Shown here piece after piece: positions 23,466 to 33,989 of a stretch of 64,000 nucleotides of DNA; position 1 is the first letter of the stretch, and the number at the start of each line of letters is the position of its first letter. A model generated the notes under the pieces. That model was given only the letters and a program-made list of their open reading frames with translations, ran no database searches and had not been told where the DNA came from. Made by a program: the position numbers and the translations under genes. Origin of the DNA: Pseudorasbora parva (Eukaryota > Chordata > Actinopteri > Cypriniformes > Gobionidae); contig NC_090178.1 in assembly GCF_024679245.1 (NCBI RefSeq), positions 48,082,925-48,146,924 on the forward strand. The letters are read 5' to 3'.

Positions 23466-23618
23466 TAGCTCCATCCTTAATCAAGCACACCTGAACATGC
23501 TAATCAATGTCTCCAGGATCGTTAGAAAATCACAGGTGGGTGTGTTTGATCAGGGTTGGAGCTAAACTCTGCAGTGCATTGGCCCTCCAGGGTAAGATTT
23601 GAATAGCCCTGGTTTAGA
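23466..23618. mobile_element. Angel-like MITE, partial
   Basis: Contains GGGTTGGAGCTAAACTCTGC and TTGGCCCTCCAGG at the right and a mirrored AGCTCCATCCTTAATCAAGC at the left. The outer left end is missing, apparently next to the TA run. Confidence 0.6.
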
Positions 23619-24350
23619 TTAAAGGTGGGGTAAGTCTTATTTCAAAACCGTTTTAGAAAAACGACACGGAGTGGAATAACAAACTTGTAGCCAATCAGCA
23701 GGTAAGGGGCGTGTCTACTATTGATGGTGAGAAGAGCGCTCGCTCTCGCTCTGTGCACGTCATTATTCAAACCACACGAGTCACACATGACGGACATTAG
23801 CCGAGAACTAGACTAATATATGCTGCTTGACTATACTCGTGTGTTATGTTCGCTTGTTAGTCCATTTGCGATCGTATGGTGTCTCACTTCAGAGATTATA
23901 AAGACCCATTCATTTCCACACAGTATGGAGCGTCTAAATCTCCTCACTGTGTGCTTCAAGCATCAGCTCAAACAATGTCTCTGACAAGGAAGATACTATA
24001 CTCCTAATATATGTTTGCTTACTCTTTTCATGATCTATATAACCCTAATCCGGTCATAACTGTAATATGTTGTTAGCTGGACTGTCGTGCTCGTGTACTA
24101 TCGAGTTGTTCACAAGAACGGTTTGTGTTTTTGTGATAGAAGGGATGACTTTTTCATTGAATATTCGACCTGGATTAGATACACAGAGATTCTGCCATAG
24201 CCGTTGATGCCTCTGGGTTACGTATGTGTGCAGCAGTGATATAGAGGGTGCACACTGAGTGGCAGAAGAGCTGCTACATGACTGGAGTTAATAGGGGAAA
24301 CTGAGAAAACACGAATAAAACAGACCAGATCGTTTCAAACATAGTTTAGT
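23619..24350 (+). mobile_element. TTAAAGGTGGGG element, arm A
   Basis: Starts TTAAAGGTGGGGTAAGT. From 23690 to about 24230 it matches the reverse complement of 24440-25285. It carries AGCCAATCAGCAGG and GGGGCGTGTC at 23690-23725, the sequence that became tandemly amplified beyond arm B. The right end diverges before the second TTAAAGG at 24351. Confidence 0.75.
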
Positions 24351-25285
24351 TTAAAGGTGGGGTAAGTGCTTTTTGATAACCGATGTTATTTCAAATCACC
24401 AAATCAAACACGCCCCTACCCCCAAAAGGGTCTGGACCCTATTTCGATAGCTCCGCCCCACACATACGTAACCCAGGCAACAACTATGGCAGAATCTCTG
24501 TATTACTAATGCAGGTCGAGTATTCAATGAAAAAGTGAATATCCATGACAAAAACACAAACCGTTCTCATGAAAAACTCGATGGTACACGAGCACGACAG
24601 TCCAGCTAATGACATATTACAGTTATGAACGGATTAGGGTTATATAGATCATGAAAAGCAAAATCATTTCATTTGGCATCCTGGCCAAATTTGCCCATTG
24701 GCCCCTGTCCATTATGGCCTACTAATAATCCCTCTCTCCTGATTGGCTTCATCACTCGGTCTCCTCTCCTCACCAATCAGCTGGTGTGTGGTGAGCGTTC
24801 TGGCGCAATATGGCTGCCGTCGCATCATCCAAGTGGATGCTGCACATTGGTGGTGGTTGAGGAGATTCCCCCCTTCTATGTAAAGCGCTTTGAGTGCCTT
24901 GAAAAGCGCTATATAAATCGAACGCATTATTATTATTTTATTATTAAAAGAGAAAACAAACGTATACTATGAGTATAGTATCTTCCATGTCTGACACATT
25001 TTGTGAGCTGACGCTTGAAACAGAAAGTGAGGAGATTTAGATGCTTCATACGGTGTGGAAATGAACGGGTCTTTATCATCGCTCCAGTGAGCCACAATAC
25101 GATCGCAAATGGACTAACAAGCGAACATGACACACATACACGCATATTCTTACAAAGCCAAGCTTATATTTATTCTTGGCTAATGTCCGTCATGTGTGTC
25201 GTGTGTTTTCAATATTGACGTGCACTGAGTGTACTCTTCTCACCATCATTAGTAGACACACCCCTTACTTCTGATTGGCTTACTC
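24351..25285 (-). mobile_element. TTAAAGGTGGGG element, arm B (inverted), interrupted by a SINE
   Basis: Starts TTAAAGGTGGGGTAAGTGC and runs as the inverted copy of arm A (shared GGACTGTCGTGCTCGTGTAC, CATAACTGTAATATG and GATCTATATAACCCTAATCC, written in arm A's direction). A SINE fragment sits at 24662-24955. Its far end is replaced by the 53-bp tandem array. The two arms could form a long imperfect hairpin. Confidence 0.75.
24662..24955 (+). mobile_element. 5'-truncated SINE3-like element
   Basis: Shares its body and tail with 1167-1745 (GGCCAAA, GTGTGGTGAGCGTTCTGGCG, GGTGGTTGAGGAGA, then TAAAGCGCTTTGAGTGCCTTG and GAAAAGCGCTATATAAAT) but lacks the 5S-derived head. Ends in an ATT-rich tail. 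The flanks both contain AAAAG and ACAAA-like motifs, possibly a degraded duplication. Confidence 0.75.
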
Positions 25286-26050
25286 TCTCTTCTCACCATC
25301 ATTATTAGACACGCCCCTTACTGCTGATTGGCTTACTCTCTCTTCTCACCATCATTATTAGACACGCCCCTTACTGCTGATTGGCTTACTCTCTCTTCTC
25401 ACCATCATTATTAGACACACCCCTTACTGCTGATTGGCTTACTCTCTCTTCTCACCATAATTATTAGACACACCCCTTACTGCTGATTGGCTTACTCTCT
25501 CTTCTCACCATCATTATTAGACACGCCCCTTACTTCTGATTGGCTCACTCTTTCTTCTCAACATCGTTATTAGACACGCCGCTTACTGCTGATTGGCTCA
25601 CTCTCTCTTCTCACCATCATTATTAGACACACCCCTTACTGCTGATTGTCTCACTCTCTCTTCTCACCATCATTATTAGACACGCCCCTTACTGCTGATT
25701 GGCTCACTCTCTCTTCTCACCATCATTATTAGACACGCCCCTTACTGCTGATTGGCTCACTCTCTTTTCTCACCATGATTATTAGACACACCCCTTACTG
25801 CTGATTGGCTTACTCTCTTCTCACCATCATTATTAGACATAACCCTTACTGCTGATTGGCTCACTCTCTTCTCGCCATCATTATTAGACACGCCCCTTAC
25901 TGCTGATTGGCTTACTCTCTCTTCTCACCATCATTATTAGACACACCCCTTACTGCTGATTGGCTTACTCTCTCTTTTCACCATCATTATTAGACACACC
26001 ACTTACTGCTGATTGGCTTACTCTCTCTTTTCACCATCATTATTAGACAC
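25225..26050. repeat. 53-bp minisatellite derived from the TTAAAGGTGGGG element
   Basis: About 15 units, period 53 bp (successive GATTGGCT motifs at 25273 and 25326). Consensus blocks: CTCTTCTCACCATCATTATT, AGACACGCCCCTTACTGCTG, ATTGGCTTACT. The unit is the reverse complement of 23690-23740 in arm A, present there once. Each unit has an inverted CCAAT box (CTGATTGGCT) and a CACCC/GC-box-like ACACGCCCC. Confidence 0.92.
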
Positions 26051-27880
26051 ATACGATGGAAGTCAAAGGTGAAATTTGATTTGCAACATTATTTAAATTA
26101 TTAATATGTATATATTTTTTTTATGTTACACAGGAGAAATGACATGGGATTGAGTAAATGATGACTAACTGGTGAACTGGTAAGTCCGAAATAATAAAAA
26201 ACACAGAGAAAACAGGATCTACTTCTGAATGTACGACCCAATCTCACAGGAGAATTAGCTGACGATTTCATAATAATTTGTTTTGCAAACTATTTTTAAA
26301 CAAAAATGAGCATGACAGTCCACCTATGAACATAACTGTCACTATATGGAGCGTAAGCACACTGGAGATTAATAAAAAACATACAGATTCACATGAATCA
26401 TGAAATAGATATGAATTACTATGAGATTGTGTTGGACCAGTTAAGCACACCATTGAGACACAGATGTCATAATTTTCACACTTTGTCGGTTTTATATTTA
26501 AAATGATTAATTAATTTTTATGATCTTTGTGTGGCCAACAGAACATTACACATATGGTCCCATGATTTGGGGAGGGTGGGGTAAGATGAGTACATTTTTC
26601 TTATGTGGTCCTCAAGATATGAGGAAATACGTTTCAGTAAATGAAAATGAATGATTAAATAATTAATTAAAAGTAATTTTAGGATGTTTGCAATCATTTT
26701 AAATGATCAGAATATATCTGACAAAGGGTTCTAAAAATATTGCTTCTTATAAAAAAAGTATTTCTGTGGCTCAGTTTACCCCATGTTAGGGGTAAGTTGG
26801 TTAATCTAAATAAATACTATTTACTTCTTCTTCTCAGTCTGGCAGAAATTATGAGCAGTTCCAAAATATATGGTCACATCACAATAAAAAACGTAAATAA
26901 ATGGGGTGGGTCAACTTACCCACTGCCCCCCCCCCCACACACACACACACACATACAAACACACACTCACTCTGAACCATTAAACCATTCTACCTTGCCA
27001 TTAAACTGGACTCTATGATTGAACTATTACAGATAATCATTATTTGTCTCCCTTAATCATTAAGACTACAGATTTGGTCTCAGTTATTAATGTCAAGGCC
27101 AGATGCTGTCACAACATTTAGATAACTGTAGAAAATGTTGAATGATTTTGACTTTTATTTTGCCCCCATTATATGTACATGCCCTGGATGATATTGGAAT
27201 TATTTTTTAAATAATACTTTTCTTCAGCTAAGATTAATTAAATTGATCAACAGTGACAGTAAACATTTACTATGATACAAAATATGTACATTTATAATAT
27301 TACAAAATAATTAGGTTTCAAATAAATAAAAATTTAAAAGCTGCACAACGTATTAAATCTATTTAAAATCATTATGTAGCACAGTACTATTGTGATTTCA
27401 CAAAGGCTGTGATTCAATGAAATAAATAAATGCCCTGAGGGTTTAATATATTTGCACTTTAATTATTTACATGCATGTAGGTTATGTGTCTAAGAGCAGC
27501 TCCATTCACAGTAAATGCTGCTCCACATGAACTGCTATCATTTACATGCGTGAAACGTCTCAGAACCCATCTCTGTAACTCCATCTCTGTGAGTTTGTGT
27601 TGTTTATAACGTTCATCCGCAAACACAATGTACACCCATTCCATCAGATTTGCGAGGTAAATCTTATTTTCAAACCTATACCAACACACATGCAAACTGT
27701 TCATCGTGATTTCAAAATAAAAATGTAAACCCTCGCACTGAATTTGCAGGTTTGGTCCCAAATATATTAGATGACCTTAACTACTATGTTCTAATATACA
27801 AATTTGTACAAAGTACTTATTGTGATCATATAGTATTGCAAAACACTTTTGCTGATATTGAGGTGGGATAATGATAATGT
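26051..27880. other. unassigned AT-rich stretch
   Basis: Contains patches GGGTGGGGTAAG (26574), GGGGTAAGTTGG (26790) and GGGTCAACTTACCC (26908), probably one decayed repeat, and a short (CA)n near 26936-26970. No coding frame is convincing. Confidence 0.35.
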
Positions 27881-30172
27881 TAGGGTCAGGTGTGGTGGTG
27901 TGGGTCAGTTTAAGGGTAGAGTTAGGGACAGGTGTGGTGGTGTGGGTCAGTTTAAGGGTAAAGTTAAGGACAGGTGTGGTGGTGTGGGTCAGTTTAAGGG
28001 TAGAGTTAGGGACAGGTGTGGTGGTGTGGGTCAGTTTAAGGGTAGAGTTAGGGACAGGTGTGGTGGTGTGGGTCAGTTTAAGGGTAGAGTTAGGGACAGG
28101 TGTGGTGGTGTGGGTCAGTTTAAGGGTAGAGTTAGGGACAGGTGTGGTGGTGTGGGTCAGTTTAAGGGTAGAGTTAGGGACAGGTGTGGTGGTGTGGGTC
28201 AGTTTAAGGGTAGAGTTAGGGACAGGTGTGGTGGTGTGGGTCAGTTTAAGGGTAGAGTTAGGGTCAGTTGTGGTGGTGTGGGTCAGTTTAAGGGTAGAGT
28301 TAGGGACAGGTGTGGTGGTGTGGGTCAGTTAGGGACAGGTGTGGTGGTGTGGGTCAGTTTAAGGGTAAAGTTAGGGACAGGTCTGGTGGTGTGGGTCAGT
28401 TTAAGGGTAGAGTTAGGGACAGGTGTGGTGGTGTGGGTCAGTTTAAGGGTAAAGTTAGGGTCAGGTGTGGTGGTGTGGGTCAGTTTAAGGGTAGAGTTAG
28501 AGACAGGTGTGGTGGTGTGGGTCAGTTTAAGGGTAGAGTTAGGGACAGGTGTGGTGGTGTGGGTCAGTTTAAGGGTAGAGTTAGGGACAGGTGTGGTGGT
28601 GTGGGTCAGTTTAAGGGTAGAGTTAGAGACAGGTGTGGTGGTGTGGGTCAGTTTAAGGGTAGAGTTAGGGTCAGGTGTGGTGGTGTGGGTAAGTTTAAGG
28701 GTAAAGTTAGGGACAGGTGTGGTGGTGTGGGTCAGTTTAAGGGTAGAGTTAGGGTCAGGTGTGGTGGTGTGGGTCAGTTTAAGGGTAGAGTTAGAGACAG
28801 GTGTGGTGGTGTGGGTCAGTTTAAGGGTAGAGTTAGAGACAGGTGTGGTGGTGTGGGTCAGTTTAAGGGTAGAGTTAGGGTCAGGTGTGGTGGTGTGGGT
28901 AAGTTTAAGGGTAAAGTTAGGGACAGGTGTGGTGGTGTGGGTCAGTTTAAGGGTAAAGTTAGGGACAGGTCTGGTGGTGTGGGTCAGTTTAAGGGTAGAG
29001 TTAGGGACAGGTGTGGTGGTGTGGGTCAGTTTAAGGGTAGAGTTAGGGACAGGTGTGGTGGTGTGGGTCAGTTTAAGGGTAGAGTTAGAGACAGGTGTGG
29101 TGGTGTGGGTCAGTTTAAGGGTAAAGTTAGGGACAGGTGTGGTGGTGTGGGTCAGTTTAAGGGTAGAGTTAGGGACAGGTGTGGTGGTGTGGGTCAGTTT
29201 AAGGGTAGAGTTAGAGACAGGTGTGGTGGTGTGGGTCAGTTTAAGGGTAGAGTTAGGGTCAGGTGTGGTGGTGTGGGTAAGTTTAAGGGTAAAGTTAGGG
29301 ACAGGTGTGGTGGTGTGGGTCAGTTTAAGGGTAGAGTTAGGGTCAGGTGTGGTGGTGTGGGTCAGTTTAAGGGTAAAGTTAGGGACAGGTGTGGTGGTGT
29401 GGGTCAGTTTAAGGGTAGAGTTAGGGACAGGTGTGGTGGTGTGGGTCAGATTAAGGGTAGAGTTAGGGACAGGTGTGGTGGTGTGGGTCAGTTTAAGGGT
29501 AAAGTTAGGGACAGGTGTGGTGGTGTGGGTCAGTTTAAGGGTAGAGTTAGGGACAGGTGTGGTGGTGTGGGTCAGTTTAAGGGTAGAGTTAGGGTCAGGT
29601 GTGGTGGTGTGGGTAAGTTTAAGGGTAAAGTTAGGGACAGGTGTGGTGGTGTGGGTCAGTTTAAGGGTAGAGTTAGAGACAGGTGTGGTGGTGTGGGTCA
29701 GTTTAAGGGTAGAGTTAGGGACAGGTGTGGTGGTGTGGGTCAGTTTAAGGGTAAAGTTAGGGACAGGTGTGGTGGTGTGGGTCAGTTTAAGGGTATAGTT
29801 AGGGACAGGTGTGGTGGTGTGGGTCAGTTTAAGGGTAAAGTTAGGGTCAGGTGTGGTGGTGTGGGTCAGTTTAAGGGTAGAGTTAGGGACAGGTGTGGTG
29901 GTGTGGGTCAGTTTAAGGGTAAAGTTAGGGTCAGGTGTGGTAGTGTGGGTCAGTTCAAGTGTAAAGTTAGGGTCAGGTGTGGTGGTGTGGGTCAGTTCAA
30001 GTGTAAAGTTAGGGTCAGGTGTGGTGGTGTGGGTCAGTTTAAGGGTAGAGTTAGGGACAGGTGTGGTGGTGTGGGTCAGTTTAAGGGTAACGTTAGGGAC
30101 AGGTGTGATGGTGTGGGTCAGATAAAGGGTAAAGTTAGGGTCAGGTGTGGTGGTGTGGGTCCGTTTAAGGGT
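27881..30172 (+). repeat. 42-bp G-rich minisatellite, about 54 units
   Basis: Unit blocks: GACAGGTGTGGTGGTGTGGG, TCAGTTTAAGGGTAGAGTTAGG. Most units are within one or two substitutions of the consensus, so the array is young or homogenised. Variants are positional: GTCAGG or AGACAGG for GGACAGG, GTAAAG for GTAGAG, GGGTAAG for GGGTCAG, and two GTCTGG units (28381, 28971). One unit near 28325 lost 13 bp. The period is a multiple of three, so very long frames open on both strands; they are not genes. Each unit holds TTAGGG and three GGG runs on the plus strand. Confidence 0.97.
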
Positions 30173-30175
30173 AAA

Positions 30176-32197
30176 AAATAAAATGACATGAAATTGCATG
30201 TTTAGGCAAAAACAATGGGATTTAAAGTTTTTTTTTTCCGTTTTTTTTTTTTTTTATGTACAGTTTGTTTAAAGATGATTCTGAGCTGAGTTATGAAAGA
30301 TATAATGGAATACATTTATATACCATTTTACTTTATGCAATATGTGGGTAAAATGGTCATACTTGGATTTTCTCATTCAATACCATGTATCTATACACTG
30401 CATCTAATTTGCTTATTAATGTGTTCTTGGTGCAACATGTAATAAATAAAAGATTTGTAATGATGGGAGTAATAGATGGCAAGATTTTTCATAATAATAT
30501 CTAATATTTCATAGGAATATTGATATGTAATTTCTTTCCTTATTCAATTGTTGTGTCTCCAAAATGTCATAAACATGATTTAAGTCCTGCTGTCCTCTAC
30601 AGTGGACATTTATGAAATCAATGCCCTGATTTGTTACAGAAAGTCATATTTTGATTAAAAACCCCATGACATTTTCCTGAGATATTGATTTATAACATGC
30701 AATTTGAAAATGTATCTGATTTAAATTTTAATTAAAACAAATATTATCATATTCCCAAAAGAGTGCTAAACATTAATGTTAGCCGTAATTTAAACAAAAT
30801 AAGTTGTTAATTTCCTGGTGAAACCTCCAAACATTTGGTATCTGTGCAAAGCCCCGAATGTGCTCTTTACAGGACATCATGACCATGTTATGAGAAATTC
30901 ACTAAAATATAATGTCAGTGGACAAAAGTCTTACTGGGTCCCAGAAGGGTAAGGGAAGTGTTTACAGTGTAATTATAAAATATAACTACAGAAAGTAATT
31001 ATGTGGTACAAGGTAAAAACATGTATGTACACAGTAAGTGCATTTTATTAAGGCCACTTAATATAAAGTGCATGTTTTGATGTCCACATATTCTTTTTCA
31101 AAAAATTAGTGATTGCAGCATATCTATCATAAATAAGTGAAAATATCCAATTACTAAATTAATCATCAAAGTAATCGACCGATTACTCGATTACATCAAT
31201 AATCATAAGAGACAGCCCTAATGTGAATGTTCTTAATTTAACTCCTGATAGACCAGTCTTTATGTTGGCCAAACAAAAGCCAGTGAGTCGAGACTAACAA
31301 TAAACAGAAGAACCCTAAACCCTCACTGTCATACCCCAGAACACTTTCTGATCAAACAGATTCCCTGCTGGAAATGAAAACAGCATATGCGCCACACAAT
31401 CCAAAAACACTATACAAACCTCTAAAGCTTTTTTGTGTCTATCATTTACAATGTTATTGGTTGTAAACCCTCATCCTTTCTCTTGCTCCATTTCTGATAT
31501 TGAAAGTGAGATCTCCCTCACTAGCCACTGTCAGTGTTTGTCAGATCTTATTAGTCACGATCTAACAAACTGGTAATCAAAAGGTGCAAATCAGTAGCCC
31601 ACATCTTCACTGCACTCCAGCGGAAAATATCAGGCGAAAGACACCACAGAGTATCCTGTGCCCATTGTGAGCTGAGCTCTGAGAGACTGGTGTGTTATTG
31701 ATCCCCCATTGGTTTAATCAGTAGCCTTGTCACATTGTTACAAAGAAACCCTGGAAACCCAGCTAAGATGAAAGCAATTTACTTTGACATAGGGAAGATT
31801 GCAGGCTAATGTTAGATTTATTCCTGGTTTTACTAGGTTTATTTCTAGCGCTGGTTGTAATGGTTCAGCTCATGTTTAGAAGGGGCAACCAACACCATTT
31901 CAAGACGACTGTGAATAAATTAATGTTTAGAGTTGAAAGCATGTTTGATATTTGTTGTATATAATTTGCATTTTTCAGCCAAGTGATCCGTTAAAATGAG
32001 ATTTTAGGAAAAAACGAACTGAATTACATTGGCAGAAGGACGCTCTGGGTGTCTTTTTGAGTGTTAGAAACGATTAATATTCAAAATGCAATCAAATGCT
32101 ATCATTAAATGTCATTAAAAGTCATACATTATATGTATGAGCAGTTTTTTTCTAAATGGGTGAATTTCACAACTATATTGTTACAAATTACAGCCTA
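30176..32197. other. unassigned, with one transposon end
   Basis: 31140-31214 ends with GATTACTCGATTACATCAAT and GACAGCCCTAA, resembling the terminus of a fish hAT family (TTAGGGCTGTC when inverted); its other end was not located. 31240-31760 looks non-repetitive and moderately GC. No gene found. Confidence 0.4.
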
Positions 32198-33637
32198 TAT
32201 AGTGTGTGCTTAATTCAGCTTTCTTAATTTGTATTCAGTAGTTTCCTGTGTTCCCTTGTTCCTGCTTTGCTTGTGTTGTCAAAGTTACTATGTCATTATT
32301 CAGTTTACTTCAGCTGTGTTAAATTAATCCTGCCATTTTGCTGTCGCCTGCCAACTACCTCCACCCTGTGGACCTCCCAGACAACTCAGGACTTGAGTAG
32401 GCAATTATCAGATGTCTGGAGAGCATTTGTTCCAGTTGTTTTCTGCCAGACCCAAAGCCCAGCCTTCCAACACCTTTAACCGAGGAGACTTTGCTAGAGC
32501 AGACGGAGAGTGACCGCTCACCGTGATGAGTGAGCCAGAGTATGACGAGAGAAGCACTGACCCAGCCAGTGCCCCAGAGTGAGTCTGACCAGGGGTGAGA
32601 GCCAGCGACGTCATTGGAAGAGGGGATAGACTACTGGTTGAATTTGACACTGAGGACTGGCTGATTGATTTGAAGACAAAGGCACTGGCTCCCACCCTGT
32701 ATTATCAGCTTGTTCTTCATCATCGCTGTTTCAAGACAGCAGTGAAACGGTTTCATCAGCCTGTTGGGAATTGGAATTACTGTCATTGATCCTGTCAGGC
32801 TTACCTATGTCATCCTTGCAGGAAAGCTCAGCCGATCCTTCAGCCCCACCTCAGCTGGATGCCAGCAGCTTGCAATGAGGGAAAGCCTCAGGTCAAGCAA
32901 TCACCAGCCTCGCCTGAGTGAGTGGATCCTTTGGCTCCGCAACCGGCCTCTGATGCCTTAGCTCCACCTCAGCTCTTCAACCTGTCAGCCATGCCTTGGC
33001 TCCTACAGAGGCCCTCAATCTTGTGACTTCACCGAGTTCTCTCGTCCCACTGGCTCTACTTCAGTCAGTCGTGACTCAACTTTTGCCATGGACTTACAAG
33101 CAATCCATTACACTCAGTCCCTCCACCCTTCCAGTAGCACTGTGTCCCAATTCGCATACTTATACTACGTCCTAAAAGTATATACTTATTTGTGAAGAAA
33201 AAGAACATACTTTTGAGTGTGTAGAAGAAAAGTATGTATGTTTTGGGAGTTTGGGAGTATGCATGTTATGGGAGTTTGGGAGTATGCATGTTATGCATAC
33301 TACTTCGTCATCTTTAACAGACTTAGTTAAACTTACTTACTTGCTTAGTTTTGTGCATCCCATCACCGTTTAAAAGTGCCCTGTCAATCATTGTCAGATT
33401 CGTCACAGTTCAAATCCTCCACATTCAGTTTAATTTCCTACCGCATCGGAGAGAAATACAGTAGCACATTGATTTTTCCACGTGTGGGTCTTTAAAGGGG
33501 GGTTGAAATGCTGTTTCATGCATACTGAGCTTTTTACACTGTTAAAGACTTGGATTAAGTCTTAAACATAGACAAAGTTTCAGAAACGTCCCCGGTTACG
33601 TATGCAACCTTAGTTCCCTGTTCTCAGGGAATGAGAC

Positions 33638-33815
33638 GCTGCGTCAGCTGACACTACGGGGAACGCCTTCAGCGTGACAGGTGTCTGAAATTGCTATCAA
33701 ATCACAATCCTACTGACCGTCGGCAGCTGGTGATGTCATCACTGTGCGACCAGGAGGTATAAAAGGGGCACTGTGCCAACATGACGCTATCTGCTTCGTC
33801 TGAAGGGACTGTGGG
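33638..33815 (+). repeat. DIRS inverted terminal repeat, left (3' end)
   Basis: Begins GCTGCGTCAGCTGACACTAC and contains CAGGTGTCTGAAA, CCGTCGGCAGCTGGTGATG and GGTATAAAAGGGG. It matches the reverse complement of 38500-38686 with few differences. Confidence 0.9.
33758..33764 (+). promoter_or_regulatory. TATA box in left ITR
   Basis: TATAAAA within GAGGTATAAAAGGGGC, the plus-strand twin of the gag promoter box. It points into the element from the 3' side and could drive antisense transcription. Confidence 0.6.
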
Positions 33816-33851
33816 CAGGCACACCTTGAAGCATGGCCATGTGACACAGCA

Positions 33852-33948
33852 TCTCGTTCCCTGTTCTCAGGGAACTAAGGTTACATACTAACCAGGGACG
33901 TTCCCTTTCGAAAGGGAACTCGCGCTGCGTCAGCTGACGCTACGGGGA
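33852..33948. repeat. DIRS internal complementary region
   Basis: The left half (TTCCCTGTTCTCAGGGAACT, AAGGTTACATACTAACC) is the complement of the left outer end 33588-33632. The right half (CCCTTTCGAAAGGGAACTCG, CGCTGCGTCAGCTGACGC) is the complement of the right outer end 38654-38703. They join at ACGTTCCC around the GTT. In DIRS replication models this region templates restoration of the ends from a circular junction. Confidence 0.85.
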
Positions 33949-33989
33949 ATGATATACCCACGCCGCAATGCTGAGGGGAGTGCACGCCC

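Noticed and set aside
25225..26050. CRISPR-like array appearance
   Set aside because: Units are contiguous with no unique spacers, in a vertebrate-type genome, and the unit derives from a neighbouring transposon.
27849..30199. Open frames of 600+ codons on both strands
   Set aside because: They arise because the 42-bp repeat period is a multiple of three with no stops in those frames; the translations are simple 14-residue repeats and switch frame at a 13-bp deletion near 28325.
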